Assembly (NCBI RefSeq): GCF_021216675.1 | Contig: NZ_CP086120.1 | Coordinates: forward strand, 3,470,501 to 3,534,500 | DNA length: 64,000 nt | Direction: 5' to 3' | Source of the DNA: Streptomyces gobiensis | Lineage (GTDB): Bacteria; Actinomycetota; Actinomycetes; Streptomycetales; Streptomycetaceae | Part shown: positions 25,604 through 34,716 of the stretch, one piece after another | Layout: each line of letters begins with the position of its first letter | Position numbering within the stretch: position 1 is the first letter of the stretch | Made by a program: the position numbers and the translations under genes | The notes under the pieces: generated by a model | What the model was told of the DNA's origin: nothing | The model's database searches: none | What the model saw: the letters and a program-made list of their open reading frames with translations, nothing else

Positions 25604-26581
25604 TTACAGCTTGCGTAGGGAGAGGCGTTGGACTTTGTGGTCGGGGCCCTTGCGCAGGACCAGGTTCGCGCGGCTTCGGGTTGTGGTGATGTTTTCCCGG
25701 AGATTGGGCTGATTGATGGTGCGCCAGGTGTTCCGGGCGTAGTCCAGCGCCTCTTCCTCCGAGACCTGGGTGTACTTCCGGAAGTATGAGAAAGGGTTCT
25801 GAAAAGCCGTCTCCCGCAGTTTGCGGAAGCGGTGCAGATACCAGCGTTCGATGTCCTCCATCCGGGCGTCGACATAGACGGAGAAATCGAAACAGTCGGC
25901 GACGCCCATCCGCGTACGCCCGTCCTTGCCCGGCTGCGCGGGCTGAAGCACATTCAGCCCTTCGACGATCAGAATGTCCGGCCGGTGCACCGTCAGCCGC
26001 TCGCCCGGCACGATGTCGTAGATGAGATGTGAGTAGACGGGCGCGGTGACCTCCTCCTTGCCCGCCTTGACGTCCGCCACAAAACGGGTCAGCGCCCGTC
26101 GGTCGTAGGACTCCGGGAAGCCTTTCCGGGACATCAGCCCGCGCCGGTGCAGCTCCGCGTTGGGGAGCAGGAAGCCATCCGTCGTCACCAGCTCCACCCG
26201 TGGGTGCTCCGGCCAGCGTGCCAGCAGTGCCTGCAGCAGCCGGGCCACCGTGGACTTGCCGACCGCGACGCTGCCCGCGACTCCGATGATGAACGGCGTG
26301 CCGGGCTGTGCGCCCTCGCCGAGGAACGTATTGAGCGCGCCGCGCAGCCCGTGCGTCGCCCCGACATAGAGATTGAGCAGCCGGGACAGCGGCAGATAGA
26401 TGTCCCGCACCTCATCCAGGTCTATGACATCACCAAGCCCGCGCAGCCGCTCCACCTCCCCGGCGGTCAGCGGCAGCGGCGTCCGTTCCCGCAGCTCACT
26501 CCACTCGGCTCGGCTGAGGTCGACATACGGGGTCGCGGCAGCTATGCGGGGCACGCGCCCATTGTGCGGGTGCCCGCGCAC
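25604..26581 (-). CDS. coaA: Pantothenate kinase type I
   Basis: Catalyses the first step of coenzyme A synthesis, phosphorylating pantothenate. A protein of 325 residues of the CoaA (bacterial type I, P-loop) family; the P-loop is [12 protein letters not shown] (about residues 99-110), followed by [10 protein letters not shown] and the C-terminal [18 protein letters not shown]. The first 15 residues are a variable extension. It is convergent with glmM, with only the repeat between them. It is divergent from the 57-residue gene at 26675. Confidence 0.95.
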   Translation of the reverse strand: MRGHPHNGRVPRIAAATPYVDLSRAEWSELRERTPLPLTAGEVERLRGLGDVIDLDEVRDIYLPLSRLLNLYVGATHGLRGALNTFLGEGAQPGTPFIIGVAGSVAVGKSTVARLLQALLARWPEHPRVELVTTDGFLLPNAELHRRGLMSRKGFPESYDRRALTRFVADVKAGKEEVTAPVYSHLIYDIVPGERLTVHRPDILIVEGLNVLQPAQPGKDGRTRMGVADCFDFSVYVDARMEDIERWYLHRFRKLRETAFQNPFSYFRKYTQVSEEEALDYARNTWRTINQPNLRENITTTRSRANLVLRKGPDHKVQRLSLRKL

Positions 26582-26674
26582 CGGCTCACGCCCGGGTGGT
26601 CCTCGCGCGCCCCTGTACCTACCCGGCGGTTACCGCTAGCTTCCCCTCACCACTTCGCTGCCCCAGGGGGCCGT

Positions 26675-26848
26675 ATGTCTTCCCAGCTCGACAGACTCAT
26701 CGAGGACCTGCCCGACGAGGACATCGCCGCCGACCCGCAGGAAGCGCTCGACCTGTATGTGATGGGCAGCAAGCCGCGCTGCGAGGAGGCCGAGTATCTG
26801 GCCCTGCTCAACGATGCCGTGGACCGGATCGGCTGGGAGGCGTCGTAG
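26675..26848 (+). CDS. 57-residue acidic protein upstream of glmS
   Basis: A small protein, MSSQLDRLIEDLPDEDIAA and onward, strongly acidic in its first half, with CEEAEYLALLNDAVDRIGWEAS at the end. AGGGGG at 26665-26670 is a good ribosome-binding site, and the stop is 9 bp before the glmS ATG, so it is almost certainly cotranscribed with glmS. I know no function. Its strict position and codon usage make it a real gene, not a shadow of the coaA side. Confidence 0.7.
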   Translation: MSSQLDRLIEDLPDEDIAADPQEALDLYVMGSKPRCEEAEYLALLNDAVDRIGWEAS

Positions 26849-26857
26849 GCTGCCCGC

Positions 26858-28705
26858 ATGTGCGGGATCGTCGGATACGTAGGAGGGCAGTCCGCCCTCG
26901 ATGTGGTCATCGCCGGGCTGCGGCGGCTGGAGTACCGGGGCTATGACTCGGCCGGAGTGGCGGTGCTCGCCGATGGCGGGCTGGCCGCGGCGAAGAAAGC
27001 GGGCAAGCTGTGCAATCTGAGCAAACTGCTCGATGAACGCCCACTGCCCGCCGGTACCAACGGTATCGGGCACACCCGCTGGGCCACCCATGGCGGGCCC
27101 ACCGACGCCAACGCCCACCCCCATCTCGACAACGCGGGCCGGGTCGCGGTCGTGCACAACGGCATTATCGAGAACTTCGCCACGCTACGTACCGAGTTGA
27201 CCGACCGTGGCCATGAACTGGCCTCCGAGACCGACACCGAGGTCGTCGCCCATCTCCTCGCCGAGTCCTTCTCCTCCTGCGGTGATCTCGCGGAGGCCAT
27301 GCGCCAGGTGTGCCGCCAGCTGGAGGGTGCCTTCACGCTGGTGGCCGTGCACGCCGATGAGCCCGATACGGTCGTCGGGGCCCGGCGTAACTCGCCGCTG
27401 GTGGTCGGGGTCGGGGACGGGGAGTCCTTCCTCGCCTCGGATGTCGCCGCGTTCATCGAGTACACCCGGGAAGCGATTGAGCTCGGCCAGGACCAGGTTG
27501 TCGAGCTGACCCGGGACGGTGTGACGGTCACCGACTTCGACGGTGCACCGGCCGATGTCCGCCGCTACCACGTGGACTGGGACGCCTCGGCCGCCGAGAA
27601 GGGCGGCTACGACTACTTCATGCTCAAGGAGATCGCCGAGCAGCCGAAGGCGGTCGCCGACACACTGCTCGGCCGGATCGACGAGTCGGGCGCGATGCGG
27701 CTCGATGAGATCCGTATCCCTGACTCGGTGCTGCGCGAGGTCAGCAAGGTCGTAGTAGTGGCCTGCGGCACGGCCTTCCACGCCGGGATGATCGCCAAGT
27801 ACGCGATTGAGCACTGGACCCGGATCCCGTGTGAGACGGAGCTGGCGAGTGAGTTCCGCTACCGGGACCCGATTCTGGATCCGCGGACACTGGTGATCGC
27901 CATCTCGCAGTCCGGCGAGACGATGGACACCCTGATGGCGGTACGGCACGCGCGCGAGCAGGGTGCGAAGGTGCTGGCGATCTGCAATACGAACGGCTCG
28001 ACGATCCCGCGTGAGTCGGATGCGGTGCTCTATACGCACGCCGGGCCGGAGGTCGCCGTCGCCTCGACGAAGGCCTTCTTGACGCAGCTGGTGGCCTGCT
28101 ATCTGGTCGCGCTCTATCTGGGTCAGGTGCGCGGCACTCAGTGGGGCGACGAGATCAACTCGGTGATCCGTGAGTTGGCGGAGATCGGCACCGGGGTCGA
28201 TGAGGTGCTGGGCACGATGGAGCCGGTACGGGAGCTGGCGCGCACCCTCGCCGCCAAGAACACGGTGCTGTTCCTCGGCCGCCATGTCGGCTATCCGGTC
28301 GCGCTCGAGGGCGCCTTGAAGCTCAAGGAGCTCGCCTATATGCATGCGGAGGGTTTCGCGGCGGGTGAGCTGAAGCACGGGCCGATCGCACTGATCGAGG
28401 ACGATGTGCCGGTCGTCGTGATCGTCCCCTCGCCGCGTGGCCGCTCGGTCCTGCACGACAAGATCGTCTCCAATATCCAGGAGATCCGGGCCCGTGGCGC
28501 CCGGACGATCGTCATCGCCGAGGACGGCGACGAGGCGGTTGTGCCGTACGCCGACCATCTGATCCGGATCCCGGTCACCCCCACCCTGCTGCAGCCGCTG
28601 GTGGCCACCGTCCCGCTGCAGGTCTTCGCCTGCGAGCTGGCGACGGCCCGGGGCAACGAGGTTGACCAGCCGCGCAACCTCGCCAAGTCGGTGACCGTCG
28701 AATGA
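26858..28705 (+). CDS. glmS: Glutamine-fructose-6-phosphate aminotransferase
   Basis: Makes glucosamine-6-phosphate from fructose-6-phosphate and glutamine, the entry to amino-sugar synthesis. The protein has 615 residues. The N-terminal glutaminase begins with catalytic Cys2 (MCGIVGYVG), and the C-terminal half has two SIS isomerase domains ([40 protein letters not shown]). It ends AKSVTVE as usual. The stop overlaps the acpS ATG (ATGA), so acpS is coupled. No riboswitch-like structure is apparent upstream. Confidence 0.98.
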   Translation: MCGIVGYVGGQSALDVVIAGLRRLEYRGYDSAGVAVLADGGLAAAKKAGKLCNLSKLLDERPLPAGTNGIGHTRWATHGGPTDANAHPHLDNAGRVAVVHNGIIENFATLRTELTDRGHELASETDTEVVAHLLAESFSSCGDLAEAMRQVCRQLEGAFTLVAVHADEPDTVVGARRNSPLVVGVGDGESFLASDVAAFIEYTREAIELGQDQVVELTRDGVTVTDFDGAPADVRRYHVDWDASAAEKGGYDYFMLKEIAEQPKAVADTLLGRIDESGAMRLDEIRIPDSVLREVSKVVVVACGTAFHAGMIAKYAIEHWTRIPCETELASEFRYRDPILDPRTLVIAISQSGETMDTLMAVRHAREQGAKVLAICNTNGSTIPRESDAVLYTHAGPEVAVASTKAFLTQLVACYLVALYLGQVRGTQWGDEINSVIRELAEIGTGVDEVLGTMEPVRELARTLAAKNTVLFLGRHVGYPVALEGALKLKELAYMHAEGFAAGELKHGPIALIEDDVPVVVIVPSPRGRSVLHDKIVSNIQEIRARGARTIVIAEDGDEAVVPYADHLIRIPVTPTLLQPLVATVPLQVFACELATARGNEVDQPRNLAKSVTVE

Positions 28706-29070
28706 TCATCGGTGTCGGTATCGACGTCGCCGAGATCGATCGTTTCGCGCAGTCCATGGAACGTACGCCGGGCATGGCGGCCCGGCTCTTCCTGGACGCG
28801 GAGCTCTTCTTGCCGAGCGGCGACCGACGCGGCATCGCCTCCCTCGCCGCGCGCTTCGCGGCGAAGGAGGCCCTGGCGAAGTCGCTGGGGGCCCCGGGCG
28901 GGCTGCACTGGACGGACGCGGAGGTCTTGACGGCCGATACGGGGCAGCCGTGGCTCGTCGTCCGGGGGACCGTGGCGGCGCGGGCGGCGCAGTTGGGGGT
29001 GCGGCGGTGGCATGTTTCGCTCTCGCACGATGCGGGGGTTGCTTCGGCGGTGGTGATCGCTGAGGGGTAG
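28702..29070 (+). CDS. acpS: Holo-[acyl-carrier-protein] synthase
   Basis: Transfers 4'-phosphopantetheine from CoA to acyl carrier protein. The protein has 122 residues with the family motifs [12 protein letters not shown] at the N-terminus, [13 protein letters not shown] near residue 55, and [19 protein letters not shown] at the end. Asp and Glu in these motifs bind Mg2+. Overlap with glmS shows cotranscription. In streptomycetes such an enzyme may also serve polyketide carrier proteins. Confidence 0.96.
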   Translation: MIIGVGIDVAEIDRFAQSMERTPGMAARLFLDAELFLPSGDRRGIASLAARFAAKEALAKSLGAPGGLHWTDAEVLTADTGQPWLVVRGTVAARAAQLGVRRWHVSLSHDAGVASAVVIAEG

Positions 29071-29103
29071 CGGGGGTTCCCCCGCGGCGCCCCCGTGCTG
29101 GGG

Positions 29104-29178
29104 GTGGGCACCCCAATCCCCGCCCCTTCCCGGCTGTGCCGGTATGCGGCTCCGCCGCGTGGTGGGGCTTGCGCCCGG
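29104..29178. repeat. GC-rich intergenic repeat, left-half variant
   Basis: A half copy beginning with the common terminus (CCCCAATCCCCGCCCCTTCCCGG). It then carries a different inner part, CTGTGCCGGTATGCGGCTCCGCCGCG. The same variant half occurs at 41054-41133 (inverted), 41146-41208 and 56219-56302. It directly precedes a full copy. Confidence 0.7.
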
Positions 29179-29197
29179 TTGTGGGGGTGCCGTGGGT

Positions 29198-29381
29198 GGG
29201 TTTCCCCGTATCCCGCCCCTTCCCGTAACCGGGGCTCGCGCCCCGGGGCCCGGGGGTGGCCGGTGCGGGCCGGTGACCGGGTGTTGTGCCCACCCGTGCC
29301 GCCCCTCTGGGGGTCCCCCCGGACGAAGTCTGGGGGAGGCCCGACTGCCCACAACACTGGTGTGGGCCGAGTGCCCACAAC
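29198..29381. repeat. GC-rich intergenic palindromic repeat, copy 3, with nested short repeat
   Basis: A 184-bp copy in the 493-bp gap between acpS and nnr. In its apical loop, where copy 2 reads CCCCTCGGGCGGC, a 29-bp segment of the second repeat family is inserted (GGGGGTCC... GAAGTCTGGGGGAGG, about 29310-29339). The right arm TGCCCACAAC is again doubled (29346-29355 and 29372-29381). Confidence 0.8.
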
Positions 29382-29409
29382 GGCGTGAGGGGGTGGGGAG
29401 GGGTGGGTT

Positions 29410-29505
29410 GTTCCGGACGCTTGCCCGTGATTTGTGGGCCGACAGGGGCTTAACGGGTCGGCCCAACGCTACCGGGTGTCGGGCCGTAAATCATGGGTCC
29501 GGAAC
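29410..29505. repeat. Nested inverted repeats upstream of nnr
   Basis: GTTCCGGAC (29410-29418) is the inverse of GTCCGGAAC (29497-29505). Further in, CCGTGATTTGTG resembles the inverse of CGTAAATCATGG. At the centre GGGCCGAC (29436-29443) pairs exactly with GTCGGCCC (29457-29464). The arms run for nearly 40 bp on each side. It does not belong to the dispersed repeat family. It lies 59 bp before the nnr start and could be a terminator or a large operator. Confidence 0.6.
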
Positions 29506-29563
29506 GTTCCACCCCGGACCGCCCCCGACCCACCCACCGGCCTCGTCCGTCAAACTGGGGCGC

Positions 29564-30997
29564 ATGAGGAACGCGTACAGCGTCGAGACCGTACGGAGCG
29601 CCGAACGGGAGCTCATGGGCCGCCTCCCCGAGGGCACGCTGATGCGGCGGGCCGCGGCCGGGCTGGCCGCTGCGGCCGCCGATCTGCTGGGCCGCACCTA
29701 CGGCACCCGGATCGCCCTCCTCGTCGGCAGCGGCGACAACGGCGGGGATGCCCTCTACGCGGGCGCCCGCCTCGCCCGCCGCGGCGCCGCCGTGACCGCC
29801 GTACTGCTCAGCCCGGACCGGGCCCACCGCGCCGGGCTCGCCGCCCTGCGGGCCACCGGCAGCCGGGCCGTCGCTGCGGACCGGAGTCACGGGGCCCTCC
29901 AGCGAGCCGACCTCGTCATCGACGGGATCACCGGCATCGGCGGCAAGGGCGGCCTGCGCCCCGAGGCCGCCGAGCTGGTACGGGCCGCACAGGCACCCAT
30001 CCTCGCCGTCGACCTCCCCAGCGGCGTCGACGCCGATACCGGCGAAGTGCGAGGGGAGGCCGTCCGCGCGCTCGCCACCGTGACCTTCGGCGCGTACAAG
30101 CCCGGCCTGCTCATCGACCCCGCCCGCACCCATGCCGGAGCCCTGCGCCTGGTCGATATCGGGCTCGGCCCGTATCTGCCGGCAGAGCCCGGTATCGAGG
30201 CGCCGCAGCACACCGACGTGGCCCGCCTGCTGCCGTGCCCCAACCCCGACACCGACAAGTACCGCCGTGGCGTCATCGGCGTCGCCGCGGGCTCGGCCCA
30301 GTACCCGGGCGCGGCCGTACTCGCCGTCGCGGGGGCGCTGCGCGGCGGCGCCGGGGCCGTCCGCTATGCCGGCGCCGCCGCCGACCAGGTCATCGCGCGT
30401 TACCCGGAGACGCTGGTCTCCACGGGCTCCCCCGCCAAGGCGGGCCGGGTGCAGGCGTGGGCCATCGGCCCCGGTCTGGGTGCCACCGCTGAGTCGGAGC
30501 GGGCCGTGCAGGAGGTGCTGGCTGCCGACGTTCCCGTGCTCATTGACGCCGATGGGCTACGGCTCCTCGCCCCGGCGCAGGTCCGGGCCCGCACCGCGCC
30601 CACCCTGCTCACCCCGCACGCCGGGGAGGCCGCCGTGCTGCTCGGCACCTCCCGTTCCGAGGTGGAGTCGGGGCGCCTCACCGCCGTACGCGCCCTCGCC
30701 GAGCGGTACGCGGCGACCGTACTGCTCAAGGGCTCGACCACGCTTGTCGCGGACAGCGGGGGAGGGCCCGTACGGGCCAACCCCACCGGCACCTCTCAGC
30801 TGGCCACCGCTGGGAGCGGCGATGTGCTCACCGGGCTCATCGGCTCGCTGCTCGCCGCCGGGCTTGCGGCCCGGGACGCCGCGTTTGTCGGTGCGTATCT
30901 GCATGGGATCGCGGGGCGTATCGCGGATGAGCCGGTCGCCGCCTCCGATGTGGCGGCGGCGCTGACCGCCGCCTGGCAGGAGGTGCGTGGCGCTTAA
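29564..30997 (+). CDS. nnr: Bifunctional NAD(P)HX epimerase / ADP-dependent NAD(P)HX dehydratase
   Basis: Repairs hydrated NADH and NADPH. A fusion of 477 residues: an N-terminal YjeF_N/NnrE epimerase domain (about 1-215, with GSGDNGGDALYAGARL and GAYKPGLL) and a C-terminal ribokinase-like NnrD dehydratase domain (about 230-470, with GAGAVRY, LLTPHAGEAAVLLG and the signature ATAGSGDVLTGLIG). The frame is open from 29144, through the repeat region, but the ATG at 29564 matches family starts (MRNAYSVETVRSAE). An intergenic repeat follows. Confidence 0.95.
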   Translation: MRNAYSVETVRSAERELMGRLPEGTLMRRAAAGLAAAAADLLGRTYGTRIALLVGSGDNGGDALYAGARLARRGAAVTAVLLSPDRAHRAGLAALRATGSRAVAADRSHGALQRADLVIDGITGIGGKGGLRPEAAELVRAAQAPILAVDLPSGVDADTGEVRGEAVRALATVTFGAYKPGLLIDPARTHAGALRLVDIGLGPYLPAEPGIEAPQHTDVARLLPCPNPDTDKYRRGVIGVAAGSAQYPGAAVLAVAGALRGGAGAVRYAGAAADQVIARYPETLVSTGSPAKAGRVQAWAIGPGLGATAESERAVQEVLAADVPVLIDADGLRLLAPAQVRARTAPTLLTPHAGEAAVLLGTSRSEVESGRLTAVRALAERYAATVLLKGSTTLVADSGGGPVRANPTGTSQLATAGSGDVLTGLIGSLLAAGLAARDAAFVGAYLHGIAGRIADEPVAASDVAAALTAAWQEVRGA

Positions 30998-31023
30998 CGC
31001 GCGCGCCCGGGTGTGCCGTGGGT

Positions 31024-31236
31024 GGGTTCCCCGTATCCCGCCCCTTCCCGGAACCGGGGCTCGCGCCCCGGGGCCCCGGGGTTTTCCGGGTGCGGGCCGG
31101 TGGCCGGTGTTGTGCCCACCCTCCGCCCATGGCGGAGACTGCCCACAACGCCTCGGGGGTCTGGGGGCGTCAGCCCACAGTTTCGGGAAGGTGGGGGCAC
31201 CTCCCAGCGGTAGCTGGGGGAGGGTTAGGGGAACCC
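31024..31236. repeat. GC-rich intergenic palindromic repeat, copy 4, with nested short repeat
   Basis: A 213-bp copy in the 331-bp gap between nnr and alr. Apical stem CTCCGCC/GGCGGAG. Its right terminus reads GTTTCGGGAAGG, then about 31 bp of the second repeat family (GGGGGCACCTCCCAG ... AGCTGGGGGAG), then resumes GGTTAGGGGAACCC. Compared with copy 5 this is a clean insertion into the terminus. Bases after 31236 up to alr show nothing else. Confidence 0.85.
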
Positions 31237-31328
31237 ACCACCGACGGACGGAGCCCGGCGCAGGCGGCCCGAAGCCGGGAGGCCCCCAGGAGGTGCGGGG
31301 GCGGCGAAAAAATTGGGACACTGGGCCC

Positions 31329-32492
31329 GTGACGACCGCACCGGAGCCCAAGCCGCTACGCGCCCGCGCCGAGATCAACCTCGACGCGTTGCGCGCCAAT
31401 GTGCGCGCGCTGCGCGCCCACGCACCCAGCGCGGAACTGATGGCCGTAGTGAAGTCCAACGCTTACGGACACGGCGCGCTGCCCTGCGCGAGGGCTGCCC
31501 GGCAGGCCGGTGCGGGGTGGCTGGGCACCGCCACCCCGGAGGAGGCGCTGGCCCTGCGCGCGGCGGGGGACCGGGGCCGCATTCTGTGCTGGCTGTGGAC
31601 CCCCGGTGGCCCCTGGGCGCAGGCCATCGACGCCGACATCGACGTATCCGCGAGCGCCCTGTGGGCCCTGAACGAGATTATCGCGGCGGCCCGCACCACC
31701 GGCCGTACCGCCCGGGTGCACCTCAAGGCGGACACCGGCCTTGGCCGCAATGGCTGCCAGCCCGCCGACTGGCCCGAGCTGCTGGCCGCTGCCCGTGCCG
31801 CCGAGGCAGAGGGCACCGTCAAGGTCACCGGCATCTGGTCGCACTTCGCCTGCGCCGATGAGCCCGGCCACCCCTCGATAGCCGCCCAGCTCACCTGCTA
31901 CCGGGAGGCCCTGGCCAGCGCCGAGCGGGCCGGGCTGAAGCCAGAGGTGCGGCATATGGCGAACTCGCCCGCGACCCTTACCCTCCCCGAGGCGCACTTC
32001 GACCTGGTACGCCCAGGGGTGTCGGTCTACGGTCTGTCGCCCTCGCCCGAGGTAGGCGTACCGGAAGACTTCGGGCTGCGCCCGGTGATGAGGCTCAGCG
32101 CGGACCTGGCCAACGTCAAGCGGGTGTCCGGTGGACATGGCGTCTCCTACGGCCACACCTATACGACGCCCGGTGAGACGACCCTCGCCCTCATTCCGGT
32201 CGGTTACGCGGACGGTATTCCCCGGCACGCCTCCGGCACCGGACCGGTGCTGGTCGCGGGCAAGTGGCGGACCGTCGCGGGCCGGGTGGCGATGGACCAG
32301 TTCGTGGTGGATCTCGGTGGCGACTGGGCCGAGCCCGGGGATGAGGCGGTGCTCTTCGGCCCCGGCGACCAGGGTGAGCCGACCGCGGAGGACTGGGCGC
32401 ACGCGGTGGGCACCATCGGCTACGAGATCGTTACCCGGATCAGCCACCGGGTGCCGCGGGTGTATGTGGGGGAGCGGGGGAGCAAGGAGTGA
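31329..32492 (+). CDS. alr: Alanine racemase
   Basis: Makes D-alanine for peptidoglycan; PLP enzyme. A protein of 387 residues with the PLP lysine in AVVKSNAYGHG (near residue 43). The TIM-barrel domain follows, then the C-terminal beta domain with VSYGHTYTTPGETTLALIPVGYADG (catalytic Tyr region) and AMDQFVVDLG. The start is GTG at 31329, chosen by the family N-terminus (AEINLDALRANVRAL), since the frame is open upstream through the repeat. The stop overlaps the next GTG. Confidence 0.96.
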   Translation: MTTAPEPKPLRARAEINLDALRANVRALRAHAPSAELMAVVKSNAYGHGALPCARAARQAGAGWLGTATPEEALALRAAGDRGRILCWLWTPGGPWAQAIDADIDVSASALWALNEIIAAARTTGRTARVHLKADTGLGRNGCQPADWPELLAAARAAEAEGTVKVTGIWSHFACADEPGHPSIAAQLTCYREALASAERAGLKPEVRHMANSPATLTLPEAHFDLVRPGVSVYGLSPSPEVGVPEDFGLRPVMRLSADLANVKRVSGGHGVSYGHTYTTPGETTLALIPVGYADGIPRHASGTGPVLVAGKWRTVAGRVAMDQFVVDLGGDWAEPGDEAVLFGPGDQGEPTAEDWAHAVGTIGYEIVTRISHRVPRVYVGERGSKE

Positions 32493-33628
32493 CGGAGTCC
32501 GGCTGGGCGCGCCGTGCGGGTATCGCGGGGGCCGCGATAGGCGTGGTGGCGGCCGGCGTGGCCGTGGAACGGCTGACCGTGCACCGTGGCGTCCGCAGGA
32601 AGGCCCGGCTGGCGCTGGACGCCACGGGACCGTACGGCACCCTGCGTGGCACCCCGGGCACAGCGGTCGCCGACGACGGCACGGAGCTGTACTACGAGAT
32701 CGACGAACCGCAGGAGCCGCCACCCGGCCGGAACTCCAAGTTCAGGCTCTTCCGCCGCCCCGAGTCGCCGCTGACCGTGGTGTTCAGCCATGGCTACTGC
32801 CTGACCCAGGACTCCTGGCACTTCCAGCGCGCCGCCCTGCGCGAGCTGGGTACGGTCCGGGCCGTCTACTGGGATCAGCGCAGCCATGGCCGTTCCGAGC
32901 GTGGCCGGGCGCAGTCGGTGGGCTCGACAGGCGATGTCCCGGTGACCATCGAGCGGCTGGGCCGCGACCTCAAGGCCGTACTGGACACGGCCGCCCCGGC
33001 GGGGCCGGTGCTGCTGGTCGGTCACTCCATGGGCGGTATGACGATGATGGCGCTCGCCGCGCAGTACCCGGAGTGGGTGTCCGAGCGGGTAGTCGGCGCT
33101 GCCTTCGTCGGTACGTCGGCCGGGGGACTGGCCGAGGTCACCTATGGGCTGCCCGCCCGGGGCATCAAGGCGATCCGCCGGGTGGTGCCCGGCGTGCTGA
33201 AGGCACTGGCCTCGCAGACCGCGCTCGTGGAGCGCGGCCGGGCCGCCACCGCCGATCTGATGGCGGGTCTGATCAAGTACTACTCCTTCGGCGCGCCCCG
33301 GCAGGTTGATCCGGCCATCGGCCGGTTCGCCGAGCGGATGCTTGAGTCCACGCCGATCGATGTGGTCGCGGAGTTCTATCCGGCCTTTCACGGTCATGAG
33401 AAGACCGAGGCGCTGGCCGCCTTCGGTGGGTGCGCCGCGCTGGTTATCGCCGGTGACAGGGACCAGCTCACGCCGTATGGCCACAGCGAGGCCATTGCCG
33501 CTGTGCTGCCGGAGGCGAAGCTCGAAATTGTTCCGGAGACGGGGCATTTGCTGATGCTGGAGCGGCCGGGGGTGCTGAACGATCGCCTCCACGACCTGCT
33601 GACCCGAGCCACCACCCCCTCCGGGTGA
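32489..33628 (+). CDS. Alpha/beta hydrolase, membrane-associated
   Basis: A 379-residue protein. An N-terminal hydrophobic stretch (about 9-28) suggests a membrane anchor. The hydrolase fold starts near residue 95 with oxyanion segment VVFSHGYCL. The nucleophile elbow is GHSMGG (Ser near 178), the acid is probably in VIAGDRDQLTP, and the His in ETGHLLMLE. The substrate is unknown; lipase or esterase activity is possible. It overlaps alr by 4 bp (GTGA), so the two are cotranscribed. In streptomycetes an alr-hydrolase-tsaE order is usual. Confidence 0.85.
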   Translation: MTESGWARRAGIAGAAIGVVAAGVAVERLTVHRGVRRKARLALDATGPYGTLRGTPGTAVADDGTELYYEIDEPQEPPPGRNSKFRLFRRPESPLTVVFSHGYCLTQDSWHFQRAALRELGTVRAVYWDQRSHGRSERGRAQSVGSTGDVPVTIERLGRDLKAVLDTAAPAGPVLLVGHSMGGMTMMALAAQYPEWVSERVVGAAFVGTSAGGLAEVTYGLPARGIKAIRRVVPGVLKALASQTALVERGRAATADLMAGLIKYYSFGAPRQVDPAIGRFAERMLESTPIDVVAEFYPAFHGHEKTEALAAFGGCAALVIAGDRDQLTPYGHSEAIAAVLPEAKLEIVPETGHLLMLERPGVLNDRLHDLLTRATTPSG

Positions 33629-33692
33629 CCCCACCGGGGCTCCGCCCCCGGCGCCCCTACCTACGGTGCCCGGCTGCGGGGGTGCTGTGGGT

Positions 33693-33878
33693 GGGTTCCC
33701 CAATTCCCGCCCCTTCCCGTAACCGGGGCTTGCGCCCCGGGGCCCCGGGGTTGGGCGGGTGCGCGGGCCGGTGGCCGGTGTTGTGCCCACCCACAGCCCC
33801 TCGCGGGGCTGCGAGTGCCCACAACAGGGTGGGGGCGGAGCCCCCGGTTTCGGGAAGGGGTTGGGTTAGGGGATTCCC
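33693..33878. repeat. GC-rich intergenic palindromic repeat, copy 5 (archetype)
   Basis: The clearest complete copy, 186 bp in a 316-bp gap. The left terminus GGGTTCCCCAATTCCC plus CGCCCCTTCCCG is mirrored by TTTCGGGAAGGGG and GGGGATTCCC at the right. Between them come the CCGGGGC hairpin, a CCGGTGGCCGG palindrome, GTTGTGCCCAC ... GTGCCCACAAC, and the apical stem CAGCCCC/GGGGCTG. No coding sequence is seen here. Confidence 0.9.
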
Positions 33879-33944
33879 TCTTGGCGGTGGCGCTCAGTCG
33901 CTGCTGTGGGCCGGGAGGGGTCCCGGGGCCTTAGCATCGGAATC

Positions 33945-34442
33945 ATGCAGACCCAGATTACGGTGAGTACGCCTGAGCAGATGCAGGAGCTGGGGCGCAG
34001 ACTGGCCAAGCTGCTGCGCGCCGGAGACCTGGTGCTGCTCACCGGGGAGCTGGGCGCGGGCAAGACCACCCTGGCCCGGGGGCTGGGGGAGGGGCTGGGG
34101 GTGCGGGGCGCGGTGACCTCGCCGACCTTCGTGATCGCCCGGGTCCACCCCTCCCTCATCGACGGCCCCCCACTGGTGCACGTGGACGCCTACCGGCTGG
34201 GCGGCGGCCTGGACGAGATGGAGGACCTGGACCTCGATGTGTCGCTGCCCGAGTCGGTGGTGACCGTGGAGTGGGGCGAGGGGAAGGTCGAGGAGCTGTC
34301 CGAGGACCGGCTCCATGTGGTCATCGAGCGGGCGATGGGCGCAGGCCCGCGGCATGGGGATGAGCTGGCCGACGTACGGACCGTCACGGTCACCGGGGTA
34401 GGCGCCCGGTGGAGCGGTGCGGAGCTGTCCGCGCTCATCTGA
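33945..34442 (+). CDS. tsaE: tRNA threonylcarbamoyladenosine biosynthesis ATPase TsaE
   Basis: A P-loop ATPase of 165 residues that resets the TsaB-TsaD complex during t6A37 tRNA modification. Walker A is GELGAGKTTLARG (about residues 35-47). SPTFVIARVH and HVDAYRLGG are family motifs, and VTVEWGEGKVEEL matches the Walker B region. The ATG at 33945 is chosen over upstream in-frame codons by the family start (MQTQITVSTPEQMQELG). The partner genes tsaB and tsaD lie 1-3 kb downstream. Confidence 0.94.
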   Translation: MQTQITVSTPEQMQELGRRLAKLLRAGDLVLLTGELGAGKTTLARGLGEGLGVRGAVTSPTFVIARVHPSLIDGPPLVHVDAYRLGGGLDEMEDLDLDVSLPESVVTVEWGEGKVEELSEDRLHVVIERAMGAGPRHGDELADVRTVTVTGVGARWSGAELSALI

Positions 34443-34445
34443 ATG

Positions 34446-34460
34446 CCGACATGCTGTCGG
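34446..34460 (+). terminator. Short palindromic hairpin after tsaE
   Basis: CCGACA (34446-34451) and TGTCGG (34455-34460) form a 6-bp hairpin with a 3-base centre, 4 bp after the tsaE stop and followed by TAAAAT. Possibly a weak terminator. Confidence 0.45.
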
Positions 34461-34512
34461 TAAAATGTTGCGTGGCGGGTCTACGCCGTGGTCCTATGGG
34501 GCCAGAGAGGCG

Positions 34513-34528
34513 GTTAGGTACGCCTAAC
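34513..34528. promoter_or_regulatory. Palindrome GTTAGG-TACG-CCTAAC before a small gene
   Basis: GTTAGG (34513-34518) and CCTAAC (34523-34528) form an inverted repeat 22 bp before the start at 34551. TTAGG/CCTAA halves recall actinobacterial iron boxes, but the spacing differs from that consensus, so the regulator is open. Confidence 0.4.
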
Positions 34529-34550
34529 TCGACGGCCTGAGGAGGGACCC

Positions 34551-34706
34551 ATGCCGGACCAGGAGCCCGAGCAGCGCTCGTTCGGCGAGCTGCTGGCATC
34601 CTGCGCCGCCGCGGACGCCGTATCGCGGCCGCCCGAGCCGCCCTCCCTCCCGGCGCGGGGCGAGGGGTCCGCGGACCCCTCGGAAGAGGAGCCGGACGCG
34701 GCCTGA
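34551..34706 (+). CDS. 51-residue acidic protein
   Basis: A small protein, MPDQEPEQRSFGELLASCAA and onward, acidic at both ends and rich in Pro and Ser, with one cysteine. It has a strong ribosome-binding site (GAGGAGGGA, 34539-34547) close to the ATG. It is convergent with the gene at 34717 (10-bp gap). The good translation signal and its own palindromic upstream site argue that it is real; the function is unknown. Confidence 0.55.
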   Translation: MPDQEPEQRSFGELLASCAAADAVSRPPEPPSLPARGEGSADPSEEEPDAA

Positions 34707-34716
34707 GGCCGAAGTC

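Noticed and set aside
29144..29563. 140-codon upstream extension of nnr
   Set aside because: Encoded by repeat-element DNA; the family N-terminus begins at 29564.
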